Shown here piece after piece: positions 26,723-40,159 of a stretch of 64,000 nt of DNA (positions are counted from its first letter, which is position 1; every line of letters starts with the position of its first letter). The translations under genes and the position numbers were made by a program. Origin of the DNA: Stercorarius parasiticus (lineage: Eukaryota > Chordata > Aves > Charadriiformes > Stercorariidae); contig VWZL01004596.1 of NCBI GenBank assembly GCA_013396915.1, forward strand, positions 71,334 to 135,333. The letters are read 5' to 3'. A model generated the notes under the pieces. That model ran no database searches and was not told the DNA's origin. It was given only the letters and a program-made list of their open reading frames with translations.

Positions 26723-28662
26723 TATCAAGGCGGCATTCATTACTGATGGCAAGTTAAACACCGGGCAGTTTAACATGTCAGAAGCCAGCACGGCTGCCTG
26801 AGGAAGCAGTGCCCTGTTGTCTTGCCTGCCCATCACTCTGTCCTTCCCACCACGCTGCTTCCTCCCTGGGCTGCTCAACAAACCGGGGGAAACGATCACC
26901 ACCCATCTGCGGTGGCTTAAACTGACTTCAGAACAGCGCAGTTCGTGCGGGTATCCATTTGACACTCCAAAGTTGAAGAGTACGTGACACACGTATGAGG
27001 AAGGAAAACCAGAACAGAAATACCTTAAAAAAAGTATCCATCAAAAATCTGTGTTCAGAAATCTAATGAGAGATTTTTATTTTTTTTTCAATATTAAGTG
27101 AAGAATCTTGTCTGCATGAATTTCTCAGTGGATGGTATCAACAGCATATACTTAAATTTAGTCTAAGTTACAACAGCAGAATGAAAACGCTGTGTTTCCT
27201 TAAGCGACTCCACATTCAGGTGGGAGCATCCCCACCACTGCCTTTGGGACTCCGCAGCACAAGCGCTAACACACCACGGCAGTCTCAGTCCTCAGTAACT
27301 CTTCTTTTTTAAAACTGCAGTACGAATCTTCTTCAGTTCTTTAAAATCTGTTGTCTCTGAGGAATGTTGGGAGGGATTAGAAGGTATATGTAATTTATGG
27401 AATGAATTACAAACAATCAAATTCTTTCAATCATCTTGAAATGGAAACACCTGTTCAGAAAGAGAGCGTGAGCGACTCCATGTGCGAGCAACTCTCCTGA
27501 CTCCATGAATAAGATTAAGATTTCATCTCTTAATTCAGAGCAAGGAGGGGAGAGTTGTTCATGGATTAAAAGAAAAAAATAATTAAAGTGAGATAATTTC
27601 CATCCTTCTTCCTAGTTTTAGATACAAAATAAGTAATTCAACAAGAGATATCACATGAAGAATGTACAATGAATTAATCGTCTTTTAGGAAGGCTGATCA
27701 AGTGATGACAATTCCCTACAGTGTCACAGCATCTGAATACTATACCTATCCATTTTTAGGGATATCAGGAATGCAGAAGAAAAAATAGCAGTATATGTTG
27801 GTTATTTTTATACTGTGTCTAGTACTTACTGATCTGGCATTGCAATAAATTATGATGTGAGAATATCTGCAATGGAAAGTATAGTAAAAATCTTTTAAAT
27901 AAGCTAAAAGGTAGAAGTTTAATTGCAATTGATTTCCTATTTAAAGATGATGCTTATCAAATCATGCTGCAGGCATGAACCACCACAGAACATTCATACA
28001 ATGTTTTCTTTTATTGGCAACTGAGTTGTCTTCAACACTGGTTAGCAGCTTGCTACTGATGCTGTAAGATACCGGCATTAAGGTAGATATTTTATTAAGA
28101 ATTAATACTACAGGACTGAGATCATTAAATTTACTCTTATGATAATGTCAACATTTGTTTTAGGGAGACATTTTGCTTATAGAGGCAGATACGGACATGG
28201 CCTAAGGAGCAAGTATCTCCATTTTCTCCTCTTAAAAAATCAGGCAAGAAATCTAATGGAATCATAAGTTCTCCTCTTCAATCGCTCTTCCATAGGTCTG
28301 AAATTATTTTGCACTGTTTGCCCCAGTAATACAGGAAATGGGAACATGCAAGTGATTTATTCCAAGTCTCAAAACCTATTTTTGGTAATGCAATGTACAC
28401 ACAGTACTGGCCAATATAAAGCCATTTCAAGCATTAGATGCTTTGAAATTAACAGTTATTTCAGGAAGACTGGCAAAGCCTCTCAGTGGAACTATGTTTG
28501 TGCCTCTCAAATGAATCAGCACATATGATCATTAACTATAATTTCTGCTGCCCATGGGAACCCACTCTTGCTCCTGCCTTGAACTTTTTTTTAACTATTT
28601 CCATAAACAATACAGAATTTCCACATTGAACATTCCACGAGAAGATGGCAAATGCAACCTAC

Positions 28663-28809
28663 CTGTGAGATCAGTTCCTTCTGGAAAGATAAGGAGCTGT
28701 AGTGGTTCACGAATGTCACAGAAATAATCCAGCATTTTTTCAAAGTGACTCTTGTCCTCTTCCCACTTTCTCTGAATGAAAACAAAGGCAGCAACCTGCA
28801 TCGCCCAGC
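28663..28809 (-). CDS. LCLAT1: LCLAT1 coding exon 3 (acyltransferase motif III, FPEGTD)
   Basis: The third coding exon is 147 nt: two bases completing G122, then 48 codons (residues 123-170), then one base of codon 171. It starts after ACTTTAG with the residues WAMQVAAFVFIQRKW, the motif II region of the family. It includes a KSHFEKMLDYFCDI segment and reaches FPEGTD at residues 163-168. The EGT core is motif III, which in PlsC-family enzymes helps bind the phosphate of the lysophospholipid acceptor. The donor is ACAG|GTAGGT, a good match to consensus. The next exon in the same orientation supplies CC to complete an Ala codon. Sequence and splice phases are intact. The only differences from the mammalian sequence I recall are conservative changes. 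Confidence 0.97.
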
Positions 28810-30089
28810 CTAAAGTTTAAAAAAATACACCTTCAGTAACACTTCACTGTGATACTTCTGCAATGTGTGTTATTCCAAAATATTTTGTAAATCGTGTTAG
28901 ATACAGCATTTTATTTACTGCCTGCCTGTCCTCACCTCTGATTAATAGCACTTAGTTACCTTGCAAAAGGAGTTTTGGATAGGAAGCAAAAGAATGCATC
29001 ATCTAAATGAATAAATCTACATGAATTTGGAATGGCTACAGTTTTGCAAAACTCAAGTTACCAGAGTTAGAAGAGCTTTCCAGAAAGCAAGAATAGGGTC
29101 AATGTTGTCATGAGGTAAAGTATTTAAAACCATGGCCCTCACTGTAATAGCCTTAATCGCTGCAACACGGATTTGCTCAAGGGAAGGCACCGCCCCTACG
29201 GACAAACATCTCAGCAATGCACTGCAGGATGTAAGAACGCTGCACTACATAGAGGGAGCTGCCCTTAGTAGTGCATGTTAACAATATGCATTGTGCAGAA
29301 AATATCTATTGCTTTGAGGGCTTTATTGTATACATATAATTATTATATACATTATATACATAGTTTCTTATAATCTTCATTACTAATAGAAGAAAATACA
29401 AACTTGTATTTACACCTGATTATAGAGAAATTTGATGTATATCCATTTGTTTGTATTAATCCACAAGACAACTGTGAAGATTTACAGCCCAACATCAAAG
29501 GGACAACATAACACAGTTAAATAAATGAAACTGCTGCTGAGCCTGCAGCTCAGGGGTCACACGCCATTATCTTCAATAAACATTCTTGGCTTTTTTGGCA
29601 CAGTTTAGTATACAACTTATCACTTAATATTAGAAGTTGCGTCCACAAATTCAGACAGCGTGATGAAAATTCAGAGCTCCAGTTCTGCCACATGCCCGTG
29701 ATGCTCCTTTCTTAAACAGGGCTCAGAGGAGCACGACATTGTCTTACCCCTGTACTTGGTCAGCTTGTATCTCATCAGAAAACCTGCAGATAGATACTCC
29801 ATCTAGAGTATCAATCAAAGGGAAAACATCACAGCATCCCCTTCTTCTCTTTGCTCACCACAGTTCTCAAAAGTCTGTTTTCCCTTTGCTGGTGACTTAC
29901 AGCATGTTATTCTTGCACTTTATTTTGGTTCCTCTTTACAGGGATTCTTTTCTATTCTGTTTGTGGCAATATCTTAAAAGAAGGATATGCTACAAAATCG
30001 CTTATTAAAGTCACCAATTTCTAAATCAACTCCATAAATCAATCAGCCTGGATAACTTATTAGCCAAGCTGCATAATCTCTTCTGTATT

Positions 30090-30130
30090 GGATAGATAAA
30101 TGGGTAATTGGATGGATAAATGTGTTAATT
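30090..30130. repeat. Imperfect 20-21 bp tandem duplication
   Basis: The unit GGATAGATAAATGGGTAATT is followed directly by a copy with GGATGGATAAATGTG and the same AATT end. This is two units of a GGAT/GATAAAT-type simple sequence. Confidence 0.85.
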
Positions 30131-30777
30131 GTTTTCTTAAAAATTTGTAACCTGTATCATGGGGTAGATACTTTTCATTTTTAAATCAACTAAACAGATG
30201 GAGCATGCATAACTAACATGCCTTCTGCAATGCGGACCTAATGAGTCTCAGACAGTCAGATAATGAAGGATATCCAGATCACTGAATACTGGAAGGGGTT
30301 ATATGAATTAGGAAAAGAAATGCTCAGAATGCACTCTCAGCAAATCTTTCCAAATTTGCATACTGTACTTGTTAAAAACCCTCTGTAAACGAAACTAAAC
30401 TTTGACCACAAATGTGCATCTATGCACATATCACATATCCACATCTGCAGTGTCAAGAAGTATCAGTACAGCTTTATTAACAGAGGCTATCCATATTTAA
30501 ACATTATTTGCAGGAAAAAACAAAGGTCAGTTTTAAAGTAACTGAAAAATAACTTACATAATTTAACTACGCTCTCTTCTAGCACTTAATCATCTCCTAC
30601 TGCTACAATACATTTCACCATAATGGTGCAAACCCAATATTTTAAATTTAACTAATCAGGGCTTCATTTTCACATTTGTCATTGTGTTATATAAAAAGGA
30701 CATCTCTTTATACTGAATGTTGCCAAATACCAAGTGGTGCTAAAGCACTTGGTTGCTCTAGAAGATACATGGAAATG

Positions 30778-31018
30778 GTATGAAGCTGCATCAGGGGAAG
30801 TTCAGACAGGATGTCAGGAAAAGGTTCTTCACTGAGAGCCTGGAACATGCTCTCCAGTGAATTGGTCACACCACCGAGCCTGACAAACTTCAAGAAACAT
30901 CTGGACGATGCCCTTAGTCGTATGGCCTAGTTTTAGGTAACCCTGAGAGGAGCAGGGAGTTGGATTGGATGATCCTTCTGGGTCCCTTCCAACTTGAGAA
31001 ATTCTATGATTCTCTGAT
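30778..31018 (+). repeat. CR1 LINE fragment, older subfamily, 3' end
   Basis: This is a diverged CR1 tail. It shows TCAGGGGAAGTTCAGACAGG, GGATGTCAGGAAAAGGTTCT, a segment like the CAAGAAACATCTGGACGATGC block of CR1 ORF2, then GATCCTTCTGGGTCCCTTCC and the terminal AATTCTATGATTCTCTGAT. The wording differs from the other four copies here and resembles an older CR1 branch. The coding frame is broken. It lies in the intron between coding exons 2 and 3, antisense to the gene. The 5' edge is uncertain by some tens of bases. Confidence 0.85.
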
Positions 31019-31540
31019 ACCTCACCTGAAATCAAATCCATGAAGACACACAGCAAAGGAAAAAAGCCCTCTAATCAGAAACAGAGATGCCTTGTACCAT
31101 ACCATTTACAACTTTGAGAATGTAGATGCTCCACAGGACAGAGTGGAAAAATACACAAAGATTAGGAAAGTTGGGCTGTGGTTTTGGTGTTTTACAGTCG
31201 TTCTTACCTCTCAGCCCAGACCTTTTGTATGTTCTATGTACCCTAGACACTACGCCTACATCAGTTTATGCAAAACCTGTACTGTGCTAAACCATTTTAT
31301 TGTGTGGTATCACACATCAGGTCTAAATTATTCAGTCCTTGTGTTCTCATTGCAGCAGAGTCCGTAGGTGGAAAGAAGGGAAGCAAGAAGCAAAATAAAT
31401 GCTCACTTGGGAAGCCTGCTGATACTTTCCCAGGTCAGCAGCTCCTTAGAAAGAGTGATTTTGGTCTGTAACAGGGAGGGAGCATGGAAAAAACCTCACT
31501 GCCAGATCACACCCTCTCCCTCACCTTTCTTCCTGCAGCA

Positions 31541-31582
31541 CAAGGCTGTGGATATATGGACAAGGCTGTGGACACATATGGA
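31541..31582. repeat. Imperfect 20-22 bp tandem duplication
   Basis: CAAGGCTGTGGATATATGGA is followed directly by a copy reading CAAGGCTGTGGACACATATG plus GA. This is a small slippage-type duplication with a two-base insertion. Confidence 0.85.
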
Positions 31583-33674
31583 AACTCCTTCTAGCGACCA
31601 TTCTTTAACAGCACTGTGAACATCAAATTACAAACACCTTTTGCTACTAAGAAAGCTGCTGTCTGGGTGACTTGTATTTTACCTGACTAAACTGCAGAAG
31701 ATATAGTGCAGTAGTTCCCCATTCCTGTCCTAAGTGTGGTGGTGTTATATACAGGCTATGAAAAATTAAACAGAGGCAGTAATGCAATGACAGTAGGGTG
31801 TCAGGGAGGAGGAAGAAAGGAAGAGAGAGAAGGGAGTTGAGAGGCATCCAGTTTTTAAAATAAATAACAGGTTCGATTTTCCGACCTTTCCAATAGATAA
31901 TGTCCAGTGTTCTGGAAGAATATTTCCATCTTTAAGTGTACATCTAATTAGATAAACCAGTCCTGACTGCTCAAATTAGAACAGATCTAACAGTCAGATG
32001 ACTAATAGTAAAGGACCCAGGTTTTCCTCCCCACTTACCCCAGCACAGCACACCGTGCCAAACCATTTTACCGTCTAGGAACGTGGAAGAATCTTCCACA
32101 TTGGCTCAACTTTAAGGCCTCCAGTGAAAGGCAACAAAAATATGAATTACTGCCTTGAACCAAAACCCTGGGCCATACGCCGATGGGGAGGAACGCCTGC
32201 TGTCTACATGTCTCGCTGTCCCACCAGACTCAAGCGGGAGAGGAAACGCAGCACAGGCTTGTAGACACATGCCTCTGAACAAAGCAAAAGCAGCTCTTGC
32301 TTGGATTTCCATTCCACAGTGTGCCCGCGCTGTGCTGCTGGAAAAACAACACCTAACAAGTCCGAAGCACAACGTGGGATCCAAATGGGAAGGCACAGAG
32401 GAATTCAGTAACAAGGGAACAAGAGGAATTCAGTAAAGCAATGGGCAAAATGACAGGTTTTGCCAATCAGCAAGATTTATGAATAAGCAGCAGAAGGAAA
32501 TACCTTCTCATGTGCAGCCTGCAGTGAGACATGCTGTTCAGTTAATTATTGTTAAGTTTAGGTCCACATATTGTCCAAGGAAAGTAATTATATTTTGCTC
32601 TTACGCACAACGTTTTTGGTCATCTAAAAGCTCCCAGGCAACAGAAATTTCCCTAGCAAAGGCAGCATTTACTTAACTGGGGAAAAATGGTTGTCTTTTG
32701 ATTTGCAGATTCTTGAGAAATCAGCGGTTATAAAACCACAGCAGAGAAACACTGAATCTAAAGAAATCATAATAATGCAACTGGGTTTCTTCACTAAAAC
32801 AGTCATCTTGTAATAGACAACATTTCTGATAACTAACATTGCCTGGAAAAGTATACAAAAAGCATCGCACTGCACAGCTCTTGTCCAAAAAGGCAGAACA
32901 GCAGCATGAAAACCTACTAGGTAGAGTAGCTAGCCACACTGACCTTTAAATCAACTGTTCAGAGCTGAAAAAATACAAATGGCAGCTTCAAATCTCGAGT
33001 AGCACATACACACTAACAATATGTATTCCACACTTCAATAAGGCTTTATCAGGACATAATTCTACACAGAAAAAAAATTACACAAAAGCAAAGCTTGCTG
33101 TTGAACTAGAGAAATGTGCCGTACATAAGAGTTTCCTTGCTGCCTTGGGGATAAAGGAAATTATAGCTTTATACAGCTTTAGAATTTGCTGTATTGTATT
33201 AAAAATGCTAGTTGCAAGTATAAAGCTTTTTGAATTCTAAGACCCTGCACTTCTATTTTCCCCACCCGAAAATCCTTTAAAAGAAAATAACACTTGAAGC
33301 TGAAATTTCTTAAGTGTGTTTTCATTGCAAAGGTAATTTGGGACTAAGTAGATGCTAGAGAGGGAGGTGGCAATGAACAAAAGAGAGAAAGAGGCGAGTT
33401 GTGCAAAAAAAGTCTTTGTTTGGTTTTCTATCAGAATTTTATGTACATTTCCACGAGCATCTCAGAAATCAGATATTCCCCAAAGTGTCATGTCTCTCTG
33501 GGAGGAATATCACGACTGATAATGAAAGCAAATATGCATCAAGAAAATGGTATGTATGTATTTCCTATAGCAATGCAACAGAAGAGCTAATAATACTAAG
33601 CCCTGCACAAACAATCCGATAAATGATTCAAAACTATAGAAACAGGTGGGAAGACAGAAGGCCTAACTGTGGGA

Positions 33675-33718
33675 TTTCCTTATTATATCCATTATATTTC
33701 CTGATTATATCCATTCAT
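33675..33718. repeat. 22-bp tandem duplication, slightly diverged
   Basis: Two adjacent 22-bp units share TTTCCT, one variable base, then ATTATATCCATT. They differ at that base and at the last three positions. Confidence 0.88.
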
Positions 33719-36700
33719 CTTCCCTCTTTTCTTCCACTGTGTTAATTCACTGGTTTTTCATATCAAAAATTCTCTTGGTCAAAAAAAAAGAGCATTATTT
33801 AGTGTGCTTGTATTCAGCTGGGATCTGGTCCTGATCAGGGCTTTTGAGGCAACAGTGAACCAGACATCTAGGCTTAATAAGGGAAATCACTTGGAAGCGC
33901 GTGATCCTACTGTACACAAATAATTGGGACCATTAACAGTTTGTTATTCCAAGTGTTTTGCTGCATAAAATATCCACAAGGCACCAACCAAGCAATGCTG
34001 AATGTTCCTTATTTTAAAGATGGGTAGATATTAAAAAGATGTTGGCACACAGAAAATGACACAGGAAGCCAGGGCTTAAAGTTACTATGTATATACAGTT
34101 AAGTTTTCACCAGCATAGACTGGCAGACAGACTTCTGCAAATTCAACTAGAAACATCCATTTTATGTTTTTTTTTCTAGATTGTTTTATGTCTAATAACC
34201 CACAGCAAATTAAAAATTAGAAGATATTTTAAATTTAATGTAACAGTTTGAGTGCACGAACTAGGAAAATAAAGAAATGCTTCTTGAAATAATCTTGTAA
34301 TGCACAGTCTCTGCTCCGGGCAAGTTTTTTTTTAACCGTGCTCATTTCCAATAACGTCGTTAACAGGAATATAATGAATTGAACAAATATCATCTGATTT
34401 GGTGAATTCTTTGAGCAAATTACAAAACCAGCTAAGAGATAAAATTCACAAATATAGATTCACAGTAGCATTCCTAATTTTACACTGAAACATCTGATTC
34501 AGTCCATTTCATTCAATCTCTTTGTAAGATGTCTATTTAAACACAGTATGCTTTCGATGTTGCCTTGCCCTATCAGACTCTGAACATTACTTTAATCTAC
34601 ATCCGTTTTTAAATTATTTTTATGGTCCCGTTCAGTTTATGTTCAGCTTATATATTTCATCCATGTATATCACATAGTCTACTTTTTACTTGGACACGAT
34701 ATCATCTCTTCCAATGTATGCAAGGCCTAAACCTTTTTGCTTAGTCAAACAACCTAAGTGAACAAACAACAGTGTTAGAAACACAGAATTTTAAGGTAAC
34801 TGAAAAAAATATTCTAGTTTTGCTCTTATCAGTTTTACCTTTGATTTTCCCATAGTTCTCATGCATTTGTTTCATTACCAAAATATTCTAAATTTTATAT
34901 TTAAGTCACATTCAAATATTAACACTTTCTGTATTTCCTTTGCCCTGCTTCATTCTCTTGTGTGAAATACAGTATGTGCCAGAAGAAACCCGCTTTAGCT
35001 TATTGTTTATTTATAATACAATTAGAAGTTTATTCAAACAATGTCTACAGTGTCAGATTTACATGTCAGAACAATAACGTGTTGACAAAAAGCTAGCCAG
35101 ATACAGTGGCCTATGTCTCAGCTGTGAAAATTTATCTGTGAAAACTTCTAGAAAGGATATTCCATCGAAGAATTGGTATCTCTCAGCCGATACTCACACC
35201 AAAAAAAGTGTGAAAGTACATAGGAAAAAATCACTAGAGTAGTAGCAGGATATATACATATATAAAGCACCTAGACAGAGGTATACCACGTTCTTGGAAA
35301 GTACTCTTTCAATATTCAATCCCTTAATCGTGGATCAGAAAGATGTTGTTTGGACACTTCATTCTCAAATATTCATTCTATTTCCTAAATTACGGCATTT
35401 TTATAGAATATGGGCAATCAGATGATTAACTCTACCATTGTATTAAAGCTAGTTACACAAAATCTTTGCACTAAAATGCTATGAATGCCGTTAAGGAACG
35501 TTAAACCTACTCAGTTACAATATCTATCTTAAAATAACACTTCAAGTTTGATTTGATGTTCTGTGTAAAATCAGAATAACATAACATCACTCAGTACTAA
35601 AGCAAACTAAAGCAAAGGCTTAAACCCTTGGTATGGTTGGAAAGTTGCTTTTTCTAATGCATTTTAAAAATACATCAATACAGTGAAACAGAGCATGAAA
35701 ACCTAAGTATTAAAAAAGATGAGCCTTGCCCACTACATATCTGGAGAAAAACCCCATGTACTTCCAGAATCTCCAAAGCCAGAAACGAAACAACCTCTGG
35801 CTGTTCGATCACGGGGAAGAACAAACAGGCCCTACCAAACAGTGCGAGTCTCTCCCATGGATGTGTCATCCCTATTGCAAGTCAGAAACGGTAAGAGATT
35901 TTACAATTCAACCCCTCTTCCGTAGGCCTGCATCCTCTTCAGATGCTCCATCTCCTTATGGGAGCACCACAAAAGTAACTCAGCCTGATGAGCTCATCCG
36001 TACGGATGCTGCATAACCCACTGATAGTGGCAAAGGAAAACATGCCGTCCTAATTCTGCTGTTATTTGTTCTGTGAGCTTGGACAAAATAACCACTCTCT
36101 TCATCGCTTGTGGTTTATAAAATGGGGAGAAGGAGAAAGGTTAGTATCTGATCTCACTCTTTTGACGTGCATTTTGGAGAGGCAAAGGGGGCGGAGAGAA
36201 ACTGGAGTCCTTATTATATAGAAAAGATAAGAAAAGTTTTAATGGAAGTCAGGCTAATTTTGTTTCCCCCGACTGAGTTGGGAGAACTTCTGTGGTATTA
36301 ATCTGAAAATATTCCTATTGCCTTTCCTGGATCATTGAACAAAGACAAGAGCCAAGCTGAGAAACAGGCACCTAAACCTTTTCCTCCCCACAAAAAACGC
36401 ATGTAGAGTTACTGTCAAATTAAGATGCATTTTTGCTTCACAGTATAATCCTTCCCTCACACTTAAAACTTCTTCAAGAGTATCTTGCGTATCTGTCTTG
36501 ACTGTGAACAACTGGTAGAATAACAATTGTGCTTTCCATTAGAGCATACTTTTCAACTTCTATTTTAAAAATCACGTAGGATAACAACTCCAAGGTTATT
36601 AAGTCTGGCAGCTCATAATTGAATTGCTAGAAGACAAAATGTCACAGCTCCTCAAAACTCTCATTTAAGTCTATTTTAACATAACAAAGATACTTGAGAC

Positions 36701-39700
36701 ATGAGCTGTACTAGAAAGTTCAGTAGGTTACGCTTTTAATTTTTTAAACCAATAAGCTCTATTGACAAGAACTTGAATGAAAATCCAGCTATAACCTGAA
36801 CAAAGACACTTTCTGCTGAAGTATTTATATCCCTACCTACGGAAGGAGCTGTGGCAGCACAAACACTTTCATGCCAATATAAATGCGTACAGATTCCCCG
36901 CAGCGCGCTGCTTTAACTATACTCCAATTGAGTTAAGTGCTAAAATTTCCTAGGCTTAGCGACACCAGTATTTTACTTCATGGTAGCTGATCCATCATAG
37001 CTGTCGGTGTGCATGCTCTTAGCCCATGGCAAAGGCAGGATAATTTGAGTTGTTTTGCCCTGCTTCATTGAAAACTAAGATGACTCAAATTACTTTGAAT
37101 TTGCTTCAGGCGAAGCTCGCACACATGGACAGCTATAATGGATCAACTGACATGCAGTAAAAGATTGGTGGGGCTAAGCTCAGTGCTGAAAGAGCAGCAG
37201 TCCTTTTCTTATTTCCCCCTGGCACTTAACACACCAAGGGCCAAACCTAACTCGAGCCTTTGAGAGCTACAACACATGAGTGACCAGACGAGTGAAAAAC
37301 AGCAAGTAAAAAGCTCCTACATCTTGTAGTCTCTTCAAGAGCAATGTTAGCCACAGAATAACTTGAATAGAGATAAAGATCTGGACAGAGCTACCCGGTT
37401 ATCTCTGCTCTTAATTGCTCCAGGTTTGCCTGCTTTGCTTATTCTCCTTTTTCCTTTCTCACCTTAACCTTTCCTAACCTGTTCCTCCCCCAGTCCACTC
37501 CAGATATAATTCTCTGCTTTAGCAGTCTCAGCAAGCCCTCTTAAAAATGGTAAGTCTTCAAGATATGTCCATCAATGGTGCCTGCAGCACCTGCATACTT
37601 TACATTTGTACACTGAATTACACGGTTATTTATCTTTTCCATCTTGCACTAAGCAAACCCAGGATGAATATTATCTCACATAGGAGCCACGCACTGACAC
37701 TAACTCCTTTGGTTACCATCTCTCATTTTTCCATCAATTTATCTGATAGTCCTCAAATTAAACCCAAATTTTAATTTATTTTTCATGTAGATGTCGAGGT
37801 ACTTTTAACCACTAAAATCCAAATATTACTGCAAGCCTACCAATAATTAAAATCTTATTTAAAACAACGAACACATGTGATCTGTCCATCATCAAAATAC
37901 ATCTCTACTTCCAGTGAAGTCTTACTGGTCATATCACAACAAGACTTTTACAAGTGAAACCATTAAGACAAAAAACTTAAAATGATACAAGCAACTTCTA
38001 GTGATTATCTGGTCATCTGAAACAGTTCGTGTATGTTCCTTGGTACCTACTCAAACGGTATGTATTCCACAGTGTATGCTGAACACAACTGCATCACAAC
38101 TTGTATCACTTCCAATGCTGTTCCATATTAATTCAGAATAGGTGAGACTATAAATGGTACGTATCCATTACAAGTACTGTAGAGAAGTCCTGTTTTGTCA
38201 GCTTATGCAGGAAACTGTCAATGCCATTAGAAATTCTCCTTGAAAACCGACACTGCAGAATGTGTCAGTAGTTTCTGATGATGTCAGATGAGAAACTGCA
38301 GCAACAGCTAAGAGCAGAGCAGTGCTCCCTCGAGACACCAACTTTGGCAAGTTGTACTGAAAATGCTGCAAGAATGTTTCTGAAATTGAGATTACTGAAA
38401 CGTAATACTTCTTTTTGAAAACTTTACTGCACACAATTTATCAAGCCAAAGCTACGGTTCCAGGAAGAAAGGACCATCTGTTTTCCTTTGGGCTTCGTTT
38501 TTAAGGTTCACCTTTAATCAATTTAAAGTTTTTTCATACATTGGAATGCAAAGAATTAATAACTTAAAAACTAGATCAGTGACTCAATGCTTCTGCTTGA
38601 AATACTGACTCCTCTGATTTTAATTATAATTAACTAGAAAATAACTGCCTACTTGTAATACAGACTCATTAAATCTGATACCTTTACACTTTTAACCTAC
38701 AAAGCGGGCGACAAGGACTCTATTTGCATTCCAAGCTTTGCCCTTCACCTACCAAATATACCACTTGGATCAGTATAATCTCTCCTAGGCCTATTTTTAC
38801 ACCCCAATTGGGATAGTACTTGTAACAACAAAGATGCAATGCTTAATATTCGCAAGATTTTCAGCAACATGAAAATTAAAGGGTTGCATTATGAACTGTA
38901 TTTTACACATGATTTTAAATGAAATGCTTGTAAAAAAATCCTTTGAAAGACCAGAAAAAATTCCGCTGAAAGCAATACAGTATATTCATTCAAATATTTC
39001 TCAAACTCAAAGCAAAATTACCATTAGGTAAAGATTTATTAGAAGTTACATTTAGCCAATATATCAATACTTCCATAATCCTGTACTTTCGGCTATGTTC
39101 AACTAATCATGTAGATAATATTAAATGATGAAACTGAAAGACATGATGAAACTAGCTGGTTTCATTATATTATATAAATAATAAATAAAAATATTAGAGC
39201 TTAAATGATCAGCATCTGAAGTTTCAACTATAGCTGCAGTGCACTGAAACTCTCCAGTTGATTTCCAAGTTATCTTTTTGCCTTCACAAGCTCATAAAAT
39301 AAACAAAACTTTTAGGTGAAACAACTGGACACAATTTAACAAAAACAAAGCCAAAACCTGACAAAACACCTATGAAAAGTCTATCACATAACACAGCAGG
39401 GCCAAAAGCGGTAAGTAACTCTTACTGGCGGGATTCAGGACTGTCCACTTTGGACACCATCTGCTGCTCCATCACTGCCCCACCAAAATTCATACAGATT
39501 CATGATGAAATCTTCTTCTATCAATTTCATCCAAGGATCTCACTTTCCAACTGTCCCCTAATTATGTGGCTATACAGAATACTTTATTTTTGCAAGAATC
39601 TGCCAGCCAAAACACAGGCTGACTGAACATGGAGACATGTATTTCTAAGGCCTCTCTTCAGAAATGCTATGGTAGAATAGAAGCTGAACATTTACGATTT

Positions 39701-40149
39701 TAGACTATCTAACTATGGCTTGAATGAAGGACGTAGTTTAGCCGGATTCCTCTCCTGTGACTATTAACAGTCTACTAAAAAATAAGCTAAAATTCACAAT
39801 ACTGCAACCAAATAACTCAAAGCCCATATACTGCGGAGACTGCTTATGGGTCTGGCATATAAGTAGTGGTTTATAACACTACAGATCCAAGCACCCAATC
39901 TACTACCAGAAATTGTCATCCTGTAATGCAAACAACAGGATTAAATGTCTGCCTGTGCAACCTCTACCATCACAGCCCACAAAGTGGAGTAAGAGCCCTG
40001 AATTTTATTAGTAGCTTAAACTACTATGTCAGACTATGAACAAAGACGGCATCATGGTCTGCTAACATTGGCCTGCCACAGCTCCGTCTGCCTGAGCCTA
40101 CTCATCAAGTCTATTAGATGTGCTCAGTTTATGCACAGAACTAAGAATT

Positions 40150-40159
40150 GGGGGGGGGG
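40150..40159. repeat. G10 homopolymer
   Basis: Ten consecutive G interrupt AT-rich intron. A run this long is uncommon and prone to length error in sequencing. Confidence 0.9.

Larger units (their letters stand above)
19689..28662 (-). other. LCLAT1: LCLAT1 intron 3 (between coding exons 3 and 4)
   Basis: This is a GT-AG intron of 8,974 nt, phase 1, with a GTAGGT donor and a TCTCCTTCAG acceptor. It contains a short 3'-end CR1 fragment (23848-23974, opposite strand to the gene) and an AT-rich imperfect repeat around 26671-26722. A somewhat CpG-richer patch lies around 20290-20660, where 139-codon and shorter frames overlap on both strands without recognisable homology. A 137-codon minus-strand frame at 25297-25710 starts in a hydrophobic run but resembles no family I know. 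I see no other gene. Confidence 0.85.

Noticed and set aside
29323..29365. Alternating TATA-rich stretch resembling a promoter element
   Set aside because: It is low-complexity AT sequence in the middle of an intron, without a CpG context, initiator or downstream exon.
35719..36016. Overlapping + strand frames of 68 and 96 codons containing SGEKPHVLPE
   Set aside because: SGEKPH recalls a zinc-finger linker, but no C2H2 cysteine or histidine pattern follows, so it is treated as chance.
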